Assembly (NCBI RefSeq): GCF_000699445.3
Contig: NC_067196.1
Span: 30,772,616 to 30,836,615 of the forward strand
DNA from: Schistosoma haematobium
Taxonomy: Eukaryota > Platyhelminthes > Trematoda > Strigeidida > Schistosomatidae
Reading direction: 5' to 3'
Length of the DNA: 64,000 bases
The notes beneath the pieces were generated by a model. It ran no database searches, was not told the DNA's origin, and saw only the letters and a program-made list of their open reading frames with translations. The position numbers and the translations under genes are program-made. The first letter of the stretch is position 1, and each line of letters starts with the position of its first letter. Positions 33,945-47,061 of the stretch are shown here, piece by piece.

Positions 33945-36815
33945 CACAACCGGAGTAACAATTCTTATAGGTACAAGGAACGTCTAGACAATGTGGGAGA
34001 CTGCGAGGACCAGTCAAATAGCGGAGGGAATGAGTAGATACAACTTGGCGGTACTGAGAATCATCAAAACCCATTAAACACAAGCTGGCCATAAACAATA
34101 GATTTGGAAGAGATGCTACTGTACTCTGGTCACGAAGAAGAAAATGCTCCACACATTCACGGAGTTAATCCGTTGCTGTCCAAAGAAGCACGAAATGCGC
34201 TTATAGGATGGGAATCTCATGAATCCAGGATCATCAAAGCATCATTCCAAACAAAGAAGAAGGAAATTACAATAAATTTTACGCACCCACCGATGATAGC
34301 AATGACGACGATAAAGATAACTTTTATGAGAGGTTGAAATCGATCACAGAGAAGTTTTCAGGAAATGACCTCACAATCCTGATGAGAGATCTAAGTGCCA
34401 AAGTCGGAATGGACAACATCGGATATGAAGCTATCATGGGACAACATTGACTGACTAGGATATTGGAACGAGAATGGTGAGAGATTTGTAAATTAATGTG
34501 CACCCAGTAAAATGATTGTAGGTGACACAATATTACCACACAAACGCATATACAAAGCTATATGGAACTCCTGGGAGCACACCACGGAGGATCAGATTGA
34601 CCATATTTGTATCAATAAAGAATTCAGAAGGACAATGAAGACATGAGAACCAGGAGATGAGCTGACACCGCTTCAGATCACAGCCAACTGGTAGTCGCCA
34701 AGATGAGACTGAAGCTAAAGAAGCACTGAACGACTGGACAAACGGCATTGTAAAGGTTCATTACAGCATTCCTACGAGATGCTGACAAACTCAACGAATT
34801 CAACATAGCTCTCAACAATAGGTTCCAACCCTTACAGGATTTACTTGGAGAAAGGGAAACTATCATGGAGAACAACTGGACAGGGATCAGAAAAGCACCA
34901 ACGTCAACATATCAGGATGTGCTTGACCGCAAGAAGCATCATCATAAAGAATGGATCTCTTGCGAAACCCTGGACAAGATTCGAGAAAGGATGAACTACA
35001 AGACAGAAATCAACAACAGCTGAACAACAGCAGAGAAAGTCAGGGCACAAGCTGAATATATTGAAGCAGACAAGCGAGTAAAGAGGAGCATTAGAGACTC
35101 TAAGCGGAAATACGTAGAAGAGCTTGCAACAACAGTGGAAAAAGCTTAAATGAAGGAAGTATGAGACAGTTATATGACTTGCAGGGAAATATAGTAGACT
35201 AGTGAGACCGGTTAGGGATAAAGAAAACAAGCCAATCATTGAAATTCAAGAACAGATGGGTGGAACACTTCGAGGAATTCTTGAATAGACCAACTCTAAT
35301 GAATCCATCGGACATCGAGACACCACACACTGATCTTCCTATAAATGTCACTCCACCAACAATCGAAGAAATCAGAATGGTCATCAAACAAATCAAGAAT
35401 GGGAAAGTAGCTGGATCTGACAATATACCAGCTGAAGCACTAAAGTCAGAAATAGATGTAACTGCAAAGATGCTTCACATTCTATTCTGGAGGATTTGGT
35501 AGGAAGAACACGTGCCACCGACAGACTGGAAAAAAGGATACCTCATCAAGATGCCAAAGAAATGAGATCTGAGCAACTGTGAGAACTACATAAGAATCAT
35601 ACTACTGTCAGGACCAGGAAAAGTATTCAACAGAGTGTTGCTGAACCAAATGAAAGACTCAATAGACGCCCAACTTCGAGATAAACAAGATGGATTCCGC
35701 ATGAATTGGTCGTGCACAGACTAAATTGTGACACACTCAGTTGAATGCAATTCGTTACTATACGTCAACTCCCTTGACTATGAGAAAGCATTTGACAGAA
35801 CATGATGGGAGCCTCTGCGACATTATGGCGTATCCGAGGAGATCGTCACCATCATACGGAATTCATATGACGGACTACACTGCAAAGTGGTGCATGGAGA
35901 TCAGCCGACAGAGGGATTTCAAGTGAGGATCCGAGTCAGATAAGGTTGCCTACTATTCCCCTTTCTCTTTCTTCTGGTGGTTGACTGGATTTTGGAAGCC
36001 TCTAAATCTAAGGGAAGGCATGGAATACAATGAACAGCTCGGAATCAATTAGAGGATTTGGACTTCAAAGAAAAACTCGCTCTTCTATCCCATACACAGC
36101 AATAAATGCAAGTCAAGACAAACCGTGTAGAAGCAGTCTCTGAGGCAGTAGGCCTCAACATATACAAGAGGAAAAGCAATACCCTCAAATACAACACGGT
36201 GAACACCAACCCAATCACACGTAATGTAGAAACTCTGGAAGAGGTGGAAGCTTTCACGTACCTGGGAAGCTTCATAGATGAACAAGGATGCAGACGTAAA
36301 GGCAAGGATTGGCAAAGCATTCCTATAGTTGAAGAACATATGTAACTCAAAACAACTGACAATCAACATTAAGGTCAGAATCTTTAATAGGAATGTCGAC
36401 ATTTCTACTGTACGAAGCTGAAACTTGGAGAACTACTACAACCATCATCAGGAAAGTACAATCGACTACGCAAGACACTCAATGTGTATTGGCCGGATGC
36501 CACCAACAACAAACTACTATGAGAGAGAACAAACCAGCTTCCTTCTGAAAAGGAAATTAGGAAAAGACGTTGGAAGTGGATAGGACATACATTGAAGAAA
36601 TCACCAGACTGCATCATGAGGCAATCACTAATTTAAACTCCTGAATGGAAACGAAAAAGAGGAAGGTCAAATAACACATTGGAAGCAGACATGAAAAGGA
36701 TGATATTGAACTGGAAAGATCTGGAAAGGATTGTCCAGGATAAAGTTTGATGAAGAGTGCTGATGGGTGACCTATGCTCCTCAACGAGGGGTAAGGGGCG
36801 TATGTAAGTAAGTAC
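33945..36815 (+). mobile_element. RTE copy B, nearly full-length, dead
   Basis: Endonuclease: GTRNV and TMWETA near 33970, then SKEARNALIGWESH (34178-34220), Q...RDLSAKVGMDN and DHICINKEFRRTMK near 34380-34640. Connecting region: WVEHFEEFLNRPTLMNPSD (35260-35310). RT: EEIRMVIKQIKNGKVAGSDN (35365-35425), NRVLLNQMKDSIDAQLRDKQ, LDYEKAFDRT (about 35775), R-GCLLFPFLFLLVVDW (about 35940), then DLDFKEKLALLSHT where FADD is expected (36053), and the C-terminal [16 protein letters not shown]. Many stops and shifts. Its 5' untranslated unit is missing; its 3' end is gtaagtaagta. It shares a 416-base identical block with copy 1 and a 410-base near-identical block with copy A. Confidence 0.9.
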
Positions 36816-38645
36816 TCAGTACGAATTCAAATTTTATTGCCAATCTGACCAGTCAATTTTAATTTGTCTCCACTAAGCAGTAATATTTAAAAACACGAGG
36901 AAACTTTCAACAACAATACAAATAGTGAAATTTAAATTAAGAAATAACAGTTTGTTTCTGGATCCTAGTTCCGCTAAACATGAAACGATTTCAGAAATAA
37001 CTTCTTTAAAAAATATTAAACTTTAAAATATCAACAGCGGAAAAAGATTTCAAAATGTTATAATCGAAGAGAATTTCTTAATAAGTTATATTTCATATCA
37101 TTGTTTATAGAAGTTTCACAATGCTTTACACGAGAAATTATATTCTTTAGAATTTGATTTATTAATTCAAATGACTCGGGTCTTAATTCAGGATTTATCT
37201 AGCTAATCAGCGACTCCGAAACTCTGTCTGATCAGATGTAATTTGAATATTACTATATAATTCGCCTCCAAGGTCTTCCAAACTAATGAGTAATTAGAGA
37301 CATAACGGTATTTCAACAAAAAATATTATACCAGAAGGTTAAAACAGGATTTAGTTGTATGGTTTGAGCCTATGCCACGGAATTAAAGTTAGAGGCTTTC
37401 TACTGACCTTGTAGAGCCAATAATAACATCTTGTCAAGGTGATAATCGCAAATTTAGGTTTGAAATCCAAGGAAAGCATTAACTCCCTCTGGATATCAGA
37501 TATGCTTAACTGACTAGACAAAACCATCTTAAAATCTAGGTTTAGAGCTTTATTATGATTACCTCTAACCGAGTAAAATCAAACAAAGTGGGTAGCCGTA
37601 CAGCAACTTTAATGATAGAACTCAGTCAGTATATAGAACTAGAAATAGAGGATTGACTGATAATAAATAATTATCTGATGTAAGTTTATATGTAATTTTA
37701 AGTAAATACACTAAATACAGAATTATTGACTGGTAAAGTATAAAAAAAGAGAAATATAATAAAGAACGTCATCAGTTCTTTCAGGAGTGCAAGACTTTTT
37801 TAACACATTGCCGACTTTAATATATGTTAACTTGTTACTGATTAGTTTTTTTCATTATTCTTGTCCTCAGCAGTTTCTTACTACATACTCATGAACTAGT
37901 TATACTACTTTGCTAATTCATAGTCTCATGTTATCATTCATTAATAGAAAAAAATTATTGAACAGTTTGTCCTCACACAATGTTTTCATATTGAAGGACT
38001 AAAAGATATATTCGGAAACAAGCTTAATCTGTATTTTTTGTAGATGAACTGATCAGAATTGGTTTGAAATTAGAGTCACAATTAATTCATGTACATTTGC
38101 CAAACTAATTTTCTTGGAATAGATATTCACTAAGAATTACACAAATAATATTTTGTTCCAATACGAAAGGATACAATGTATCTTTATAAAATCTGCTTTG
38201 TAACAAATGATACAACACTATACTCCTTTAAAAGTTGAAACCCTTTTTATTCATTACAATGATCTAAATATTGAATGGATACGTAATTCGGCAATAGTTC
38301 ATAGCGAATCATAAATCAATGAAATCACTTTCTAAATCACATGTTACAGATTTCGTCAAAAGTTATTTGATAAGTTTGATTAAAGTGATTTTTAAACTCT
38401 CCAGCTTATAGTTAATTGACTGGCGATTACTTGTTTATGTATGTATATATGAATCTATTACTTATCGTACGATAAATCAACAAACTGGCAATTTTTTTTA
38501 CATTGTTACAAATTTCACTTTCTTTTTTTTCTAGTACGTTATTCTACATGAATGAATTTTCATGGAAATAAATAGTTTCGTTATGCTACATACTCACCAA
38601 GCAAACATCATTTTTACGAAATATACTGATTAACGAAAGAGTTAG
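36816..38645. other. AT-rich DNA, nothing recognised
   Basis: 37330-37610 is slightly less AT-biased; no motif found. Confidence 0.5.
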
Positions 38646-38653
38646 TTACACAC

Positions 38654-38654
38654 C

Positions 38655-38701
<47 letters not shown>

Positions 38702-38947
38702 GTCTATTACTCCTCGTAGAGGAGCATAGACCGCTCACCAGCACTCTCCATCGAACCCTGTCCTGAACAACCCTTTCCAGCTCTTTCCAGTCGTTATTCA
38801 TCATTTTCATATCTGTTTCTATTTCCTGACGTAATGTGTTTTTTGGCCTTCCTCTTTTCCGCTTCCCTTCAGGATTCCAAGTTAAGGCTTGCCTCATGAT
38901 GCCGTTTGGGGATTTCGGTAATGTATTTCTTATCCACTTCCAGCGTT
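38654..38947 (-). mobile_element. RTE 3' end, young and least degraded
   Basis: The minus strand keeps 67 open codons: [36 protein letters not shown], then [15 protein letters not shown], the family C-terminus. The tail is about 12 TAAG units (38654-38701 on the plus strand as TTAC repeats). Flanks TTACACAC (38646) and TTAACACAC (38947) may be an imperfect target duplication. The intact frame suggests a more recent insertion than copies A or B. Confidence 0.85.
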
Positions 38948-41875
38948 TAACACACTAGCCTATGGCCTGGACACGGAATGAAACTAGGACCTTAACATGT
39001 AAACACCTAAGATGGTTTCCAAAGAATTAAATTTCTAATTCTAGTCAATTCACAATATTTCATGAACTTCATCCGCTGCCATTGGTGATAATTGCCTTAC
39101 ATCCAACACGATTGAATTTCATCAATCAAAGCTTTTCAATAAAACTACAAAAGTTTACTCTTAAAGTTAAATACCAGTGACCAAGGGCTTTTATATTGAT
39201 TTTATGGGGGGTTTGTGAGAATTGTTTGATTTGTGGACTGAGAATGAAACAAAAATAAAATCAATTCATAGCTCTTAATGGTTCTATAGCTAAAGTTGGC
39301 CAGTAATGTAAGCAATAAATAAACGGGAATTGTTTAATTTAGAATTAAGCAGAGTATTTATAAAAAGTGTTTGTAAAATAATTCTTGATGAATAGATAGG
39401 AAACTTGATGTGAGTGGCAATGTAAACATCTATTAAATACAAGCTAATTAAGCTTACTATAACAATAAGAATACATGTTTTAGTGAGAACGTCATATTTA
39501 CTGTGGTTTGTGAAATTCTCTATAGTTCATGTTGCACTCTATAAAACATATGAAGCCCTACTAGATTAATCTGTTAAAAGAAAAAGATTCGTAGACCGAA
39601 AATTCAAATTCAAGTTTTTATCCTCACCATAAATTTTAGTATTCTAGGTTAGATTATTGAAGATAACTTGAACTGGGAATCTTATAAAAAGTCAAAAAAA
39701 CCCTAAGTATGCTAGTTTTCATAAATTATGAATAAAAATGCAAGAACAAATAATTTACAAATTAGGGGTAATTATTAAAATCTTCTTATAATAATACAAA
39801 CTGAGTAGTAAACTGAAATGAATTAAAAATAAAATTCATACCTAAGAATGAGGACATTAGAGCATACACATTTTATCCTCTTCATTTATATTCTACCATA
39901 AAAGTGTATATAAGCAGACCCATTTCAAAAGTTATGTATGCAGAATATGCATGAAACAATGAAAGGAAAATATTTACCATAGTAATATGACAATCAGTAA
40001 ATATTAAGTGCTGAATTTTACATGCATTTTACATGCACCAATATCATTCACCTGAGTTACAAAACTTCTCCACCATTATTGGATTATATTTCATCCAAGC
40101 AATAATGAAACATATACTGACTAAAAAAGATCAGTTATAAACTTTGAGGGTCAAAGAGGGCTATAAATTAGTGTTATAAGATAGGGTTAGTAATTAAAGT
40201 CCGAGTTTTCATTCACGAACTGACATAAACTATAATACCAAAATGCTATTTAACCATACAAATGAAGAAATTTTGCTTAAAAATCCTAAACTTATTAATG
40301 GTAATTTCATTAATTCATCCATAGATTATAGTCTCGACAATTTCTTAATGTACTAAGATAAAATAGAAACACAACTAGATAATTACTTAATATTATAAAA
40401 CAATGAATACCGAGTTAATGAACCTAAAATTATTTAAATTTATCACCAAACTGAAATATTATCTAACTATAATGTATACCATTTTGATGAGGACTTATAC
40501 ATTAATGGTTACTATAATCATAAATCTGCCTATAATAATCACTGGATAATGTAAACCTTTATAGTGAATTTAAAATAAATAGTCACTTAATTTAAATTTA
40601 AAAATAAACATTAGTTTCCGTATACAATTTTCTACCTCCTAACTTTATACCTTGACATGTATTAAATTATAATTATTATAATTAAATATCACGCAGTAAT
40701 CAGACTTCACAACCTGATGAAGGCTAATATACTTTTATTTAGTTACTGATGTCTTGTATATGTTTTTGAAGCTTATTACATGTAGGCTTCGTGTATAGAA
40801 ACTTAATATACAAAAAGATTGAACAGGAATATAATACTGATTATTTGAAACAAACCGTCCAATATTGACAAGACGCATTGCTTAACGTGTCATTTCTGAC
40901 TCATGTACAGATTCATTTTACTAATTAGAGGAACCTGATAAGATTTACTATACATTTATAATTGGCAATTTAAGAAATCTTCCTCAAGTGGATCAACTTT
41001 CGTAAATTTTACAGTAACGAACAAAAATAGTTGATTCTAAGAGGCAATTGTAGTTTTCGTTTGTGAGAAGGACGGTATTCATCCTTTTGTAATTCTATAC
41101 TAACTTGAAGTGAATACAACTTAGTGCTCCCTCTAGTAAACCATATATTATTAGACTTTTGAAACAGCAGTTTAAACTCAAAATTAAAGATGAATAGAAT
41201 CAATATAGTGATTCACGTGATAACATATAATAGAATGAACATGATTCGGATTGTCATGGCAATATGATGACTTGAATGGCTGATGAAATGTTAAAACGAT
41301 TAGAATAGATTATCGGTAGATTTGTTGATTTGACTAATTCCTAAATTACAATCGATTATGTTTTAGAAGACAAAACCATGGATCAACTGGCTATATGAAT
41401 ATAATGTAGTAACTTTTCGCTGTGAGCAAACTATCATATCCATGTATGTATATTGAAATGATTCAGTCACTGGTTTTGCTAACACTTTCTGTTACACATA
41501 AATATCATAAACCTAAATTATTACCTATTCAATAGAATATTATGAGTTATATTTTACTCCGCAAATTCCGCAACCTGTAGTTTCAATCATATACTGGCAT
41601 GATTTATTTTAACCATATGAGTTTTGTTGCTTGACGTTTTATGATTTTTTTAAAAACTCTCGCTATCCATATTATAAACATACAGAATAATGAACACAAA
41701 TCTTTGTTTTCTCCGTAAATGACATTATTAAAACATTTTTTAACCATCTAGTGACCTGGTAAACTTTTCGGAGGTCTATTAAAGTAATAATCTATTGATT
41801 GTAAGATATTTGTAGTCGACAGAAAACTCTAAACGTACGTTTTGTGATAGTTGAATTTCGTCAACAATGCATACC
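38948..41875. other. AT-rich DNA, nothing recognised
   Basis: The ORF at 41009-41203 (minus) has a partly balanced peptide (SLQVSIELQKDEYRPSHKRK) but no splice site or motif to support it. Confidence 0.45.
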
Positions 41876-41879
41876 TGTA

Positions 41880-41970
41880 ATCACCAGGATGCTGATGATC
41901 TTATTTACATAGTCTGAGACGTTACCGCTATGCTAATTGGGCCACAACCCGATTAAGATATATACAGTGG
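41880..41970 (-). repeat. Possible decayed tRNA-like SINE head
   Basis: The minus strand reads gtggcccaattagcatagcg then gtaacgtctcag, an A-box-like start, followed about 35 bases later by ctggtgattacagg, a poor B box. It belongs to neither SINE family described here. Weak. Confidence 0.25.
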
Positions 41971-43511
41971 CCGGACACTAAATGGTGACCGATATCATGT
42001 TTTTCTAGTTCTAAGTGAATTCCATCAAGACTCCAAGTACACATTTCTGATGTGCGTTGACTAACGAAAAACCTGGTTCAGGGTTCCCTGATGACTACTT
42101 TCAGCTAACCAACATCGTATCAAGTAACTAGACAAACATGATATTGAACACTACTCAGTGATCAGGCAATTGTAAATCTTTAAATTGACTAATGATAAAA
42201 TTAGCCAACCTTTCAGTGCAATTTTAGAAGTTTTTATTACAGCTATATAATATTCAATTCTTCATTTTATTAAATAGAAATATCTATCAGTTTTTCTATC
42301 CTATAATTAGTTATTTACCCAATTTATTCATGCAAAAATTAAATGTTTTGAACGTTTCGCAACATTTGAGTTTATGTTATAAATTCAAGTTAGTTTTTGG
42401 TACTCATCAGTAAAGCGTGTATAAAAAATTTTAGAGCTAAATTCTCTCAAACATTTAGTCATGAATAATTCAAAAGCTCATTTAGAAATGATACAACAAA
42501 GCCATCAAGATTAATTTAAACACTTTATTATATATGTTATGATTTGTTTAAAGTTCATATTAGTATCGATGATGCTAATAATCATAGCATATAGTATTTA
42601 TGTAATGTTATTTGATTGACTAGTGAAATCACTATCTGCACGATTGGTAATACTTAGGAGCTTTTAATTAGCTATAATTAGTACGACATATTAGAAAACA
42701 CAGCCTTAAATTATTCATACTTTTGCTAAAGTACTCATTCATGAATATTAAAATGTAAGTAGGTTGATCCACTACTTATTGTAAGGTAACTCATATACAT
42801 CAGAAAGATATTCGTTCATCAACTGAGTTAATCTAAGCTTAAATATTTTTAATACGATTCTTTCCAAAGTATAAACAACCGGAAGATTCTACGCAAACTG
42901 AACAGATCGGACGATAAGTACCATAATGACACTTCAGCGTTGATAATTCGCACTCAGACTAGAAGAGAAAAAGTGGTATCCCAAAGGACATATTTTTTCT
43001 ACTGTAAAAGTCTTAAAATATAACATTACAATTCTGTTTATATAGTAACACCACCGACCTCTGGAATAAATCAACAAACGGGAAACTTACCAGCTAGAAA
43101 ACACAGAAGCTTTATATGGTGACATAAATTAAAAGTTATAGCGGGTTTGTTTATTCGTCAGAACTATAATTTATTAACACAAGGAAAAAATTAAATGATC
43201 TGGAGCTCTCCTAATAATTATGTAATAAATGTTTTCTCCATTATGATACCTGAAATATTTAAATCACCTAAATAGTAAATCCTAATGTGAAGATAATGAT
43301 CATAGATACCATCTTTAAAAGTACTGAGTCACTCAATTTAGAGATTACATTAGAATTTATACGATCTCTTATATTGTCATTTAGCCCGTTATATCTTTAA
43401 ACATGTAAAATATTTATAACTAAAAAAGAAAAAGATTTAAACGATTTAATAAATTTTGATCCTTCTTTATGCTAATTTCATTGATTGAAATTTATAAACC
43501 TTCACTTTTAA
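41971..43511. other. AT-rich DNA, nothing recognised
   Basis: No supported feature. Confidence 0.5.
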
Positions 43512-43528
43512 CCCCTCCCCTCCCCCCC
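43512..43528 (-). other. G-quadruplex-type motif
   Basis: The minus strand has G7, A, G4, A, G4, which can supply four G3 runs with single-base loops. Unusual in this AT-rich setting. Confidence 0.5.
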
Positions 43529-43872
43529 TAAAAATAGCTTATATTATATGAAAAGATAATGAAATACAATTATCAGAAAATATGTTAACTGTACAATACT
43601 TTTATTTAACTTTCAATATTTTAAGGTCAATAACACTTAATATTGTTATTTTAAAAAATTTTATTCATTGAAGATACAAAAACAAACTTAAATCAAAAAA
43701 ATTATTTTTTATTGACTAAATTAACATTATGACTCCATAGTGATAAAAGAATTTAAAGAAAATCTATCATTAATTTAAAAAAAATATTATGGTCAAGTTT
43801 AAAATGAAATTTATTATTTTATATCATTTAAAAGAAAATGAAGGTTAACTAAAAGAAAAACAATAAATTGCA
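43529..43872. other. AT-rich DNA, nothing recognised
   Basis: Very A/T-rich, no motif. Confidence 0.5.
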
Positions 43873-43880
43873 TAATTATC

Positions 43881-44318
43881 AGTTTAGGGGTTATGGAGAT
43901 TGTTAAGTTTTTTTCTATTGAGATCATGAACCGATCCACACCCCTAAACTGATAATTACCATGTGCTCACTAGTGACTAGCTTCGCGAGAAAATTCTCGG
44001 AGTTCTGGTGAGAAGCCGCGACCAGTGGAGCTAATCCATGTCGGGTAGAAACAAGTGTCTACCTCAGTAAAATGAAAGATGGTCGCGCAACTGCATGGAT
44101 TGGTTGAGGTTAGACATTAACACCAATGGACGCCAATTCAGTGGTCCAGTAGGTTAAGCGTTCACGCGTGAGACTGAAGACCCTGGGTTCGAATCCTGAG
44201 AGTATGATCGTGGATGCGCAGTGCTGAGGAGTCCCACGATAGGACGAAACGGCCGTCCAGTGCTTCCAGGTTTTCAATGGTGGTCTAACATCAATCGGTT
44301 CATGACCTCAATAAAAAA
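43881..44318. mobile_element. Head-to-head SINE pair, right half full length
   Basis: Minus part (43881-43938): antisense tail only. Plus part (43960-44318): leader from tgtgctcactagtgac, A box (agtggtccagtaggttaagc), B box (GGTTCGAATCC), intact hammerhead, and a tail ending in an A run. This is the reference copy for the family: leader about 155 bases, tRNA-like part about 75, ribozyme about 50, tail about 60. A perfect 19-base inverted repeat (43873-43891 and 43940-43958) spans the left part. Confidence 0.85.
44215..44264 (+). ncRNA. Hammerhead ribozyme, intact core
   Basis: Stem I gcagtg/cagtgc with one internal mismatch, CTGAGGA, stem II GTCC-cacgata-GGAC, GAAA, minimal stem III with loop ggcc, GTC triplet. 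It lies 3' of a complete A-box and B-box pair in the best-preserved SINE of the window. Confidence 0.7.
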
Positions 44319-45277
44319 AAATTACATAATATCAAAGAATAAAGGTATAAAAATAACGACATATTGTAATTATATTATATTGTAGTAAGCCCATTCAGCT
44401 ACTGTATTATTTATCTGCTCATTGTAATTTAGACACTTAATCCATTATTTAAATTTCTGTGTGAGTATGATTGAGCACATTTCTACACATCAATTTTCAA
44501 TCTATTCTCCCATTGGTTGTAATACAACAGATAATCAATAATTTATCCATACTTGATTAACACTCATAAATATATATGGTTTTTAACACACACACACACA
44601 CACATACACTTTTGTTTTCCCTGTGTGCTCGCTTCCTATACACTTTCGGACTTTCCCAATCTTTAACAATAAACTAACTCTATAACTGGTGTTCAGGCTT
44701 TTGAATAATCTCGAGTAAATCTATAATCCTATTAAGAGATTTAACCTGTATTAAATAGTCAGTTAACGGGATACTATTGATTGGAGTCAGATATAGGGGA
44801 AATTAGCCTCTACAGTATCACTTAAAATAATGAATTTTAATAGTGACTAGTGATTTAGTTAATTAATCAACCAGTAAATATTGAGTATGTAAAAATCTGA
44901 GATTAATCAAGAAACAAACTTCAATGTTGAATCGAAAAACTCACTAATCAGTCTATTTGAAACAACCAATGTTGTATCCACGTAATTCTTATTGCAAATG
45001 AAATTCTCTCAATAGAGATGTAATATAATTAGTCATTTAACTGACTAGAGAGAGTGTACAACATTTAGGAGTTTATCAATGATGACATTAGTTATTATTC
45101 AATGATCAATTAGTATAAATTTTCCCGTCTTGTATCAACTTAACACAGACCCGAACAGACTACTGATAATTCCTATGATTGGTAGTGTATGCTACAGAGT
45201 ATAGATGCGCCTTGTTGATGATTTCCAACTAGAAGGACACCTAGGTTCACAGCATTCTTCTGATTTCCTCTAATAAC

Positions 45278-45280
<3 letters not shown>
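44319..45280. other. AT-rich DNA with a short (CA)n
   Basis: (CA)10 at about 44588-44606; otherwise featureless. Confidence 0.5.

Positions 45281-45359
<79 letters not shown>
45281..45359. repeat. (TA)n microsatellite, about 39 units
   Basis: 79 bases of uninterrupted TA. The antisense Ile/Tyr ORF across it is an artefact. Confidence 0.95.
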
Positions 45360-45362
<3 letters not shown>

Positions 45363-46051
45363 AGTTGAACAGAAAACCACATTATCTATTTATTTCATTA
45401 ATAGTTTAATTGAATAGATTATGAGATTGAAGTTTGAGTTATTGAAAGATTCTGTTCATATCTACAACTGACTTATGTTTACCTACTTTAAACTTTACAA
45501 TCAAATTTGTATTTTTTCTTATTCATAACCCTCTACTTATAGTTAGTTTATTTTATGATGATTTTATATTTTGACAGTTCATTAGGGAATTCAGTAATAC
45601 AATAGTTTATCAGTAAATTAATTCGTGCAGTGTACAGAGTTTCACTTAACTATCGTTAATCAATATAACTGTGAGGATAATTATGAAGATTTTATAACGT
45701 ATTACATATATATTTTGACTTTGTAAAGTTTTCATGAATAAAGTAACCAAAAATAAAACTTTTACTTCTTATGCAATGCATTTTTGCTATACTTACGAAA
45801 AAATGTGAGAATGATTCAATTTCATATTTGTTTACCTAGTAGGAACTTGAATCTTTTCTGACGACTAACCAACCAACAATTTATTTCGAATTAATAATAA
45901 TGATTAAAATATTTTCATTCCAACATAATATCGTTCTGTTTTTTAATCATTTTTCTGTCATTTTGAGATATGTAAGTAGTTGATACAAGAGAGCCGAGAA
46001 GAAATAGTACTGCTGATTGACTTAAACCTATCGTTAAATATAAGTTAATTA
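45360..46051. other. AT-rich DNA, nothing recognised
   Basis: No supported feature. Confidence 0.5.
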
Positions 46052-46242
46052 TGCTCACTAGTGAGGGAATCGTCGAAGTTCTAGCGAGAAGCCGTGACCA
46101 GTGGAGCTAATCTGCCTCAGGTAAAGACAGGTATTTACCTCAGACAATAGAATATGATCACGCAATTTCGTGGACTGGTTGAAGTTAGACATTAACACCG
46201 TTGGATGCCGGCCCGATCGATTCATGATCTGAATCAAAAAAC
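46052..46242 (+). mobile_element. SINE with tRNA-like part and ribozyme deleted
   Basis: The leader is well kept (tgctcactagtgaggg, gaagccgtgaccagtggagc, gttagacattaacaccgttg). At gatgccggcc it jumps to the tail (gatcgattcatgatctg, aatcaaaaaacttgg). The tRNA-like part and the hammerhead are exactly what is missing. It could be an internal deletion or a template jump. Confidence 0.75.
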
Positions 46243-47061
46243 TTGGTTGTGATTTGATACCTTTTCGAAATATGCCAACAATTCAGTAGTCAACTGTGCA
46301 GTAAACTAAGTGATGTATTGGGAGGTAATATTTGAATGCAGATAAATTATGCTTATAAAATGAAATGGATTTACGAAAGATAAATCAATTTCAATAGTAA
46401 TTTGCCATAATTAACCAGCTTGAGAATCATATTCCTATGCAATTCTATATCAGCTGCCATCATTATGAAGACTCTAATTGCTTTTGTTTTTATCAACAAC
46501 CAAAAAACCTTGATAAGTACAAAAAATGCAAACAAAACCCGTCTTTGCATAAATTTGTGAATCCAAAAATCTTTATCTTCGATAGTACAAAACTGTGATT
46601 TTGTTATTATTTGTTTGTATCATGTGATAAACTAATGTCAACAAATTAGATTTTCATCAAAATTGATTGTGAAATCTTTAAGTTACCATTTATCCACTAG
46701 GCCATTCTTTTAGACTATATTTGATTTATGTTTTTTTTTCTCCTAGTGGTATACAATATGATATATTTGTAACAGCAAAATTATCAGAAACATTCATTTT
46801 ATTAAATGTTAAATTTTACAGTATTATTTTCGAACTAAATAGTACATTCCTATGTATTCAGTAACCCATCTTTAATTATAGACTTGTATTATCAAATTCT
46901 CATGTTAATATAGAATTGACTCACAGGATATGACAAGAAGACTTTTCCACAAATAATTAGTCAACTTCATTGAACTGATGTCACACGAAAATTAATTAGA
47001 TGAAGTGAATAAATCTATAAACATCTAGGATACATACTTCACAATTTATTACTTCATATAC
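46243..47061. other. AT-rich DNA, nothing recognised
   Basis: No supported feature. Confidence 0.5.

Noticed and set aside
34324..35423. Several minus-strand ORFs of 65-111 codons
   Set aside because: Shadows on the antisense of RTE copy B; the same shadows appear at 4856-5071 opposite copy 1.
38654..38701. Independent tetranucleotide microsatellite
   Set aside because: It is the TAAG-type 3' tail of the adjoining RTE copy.
45173..45382. Ile/Tyr-repeat ORF
   Set aside because: Generated by the (TA)n tract.
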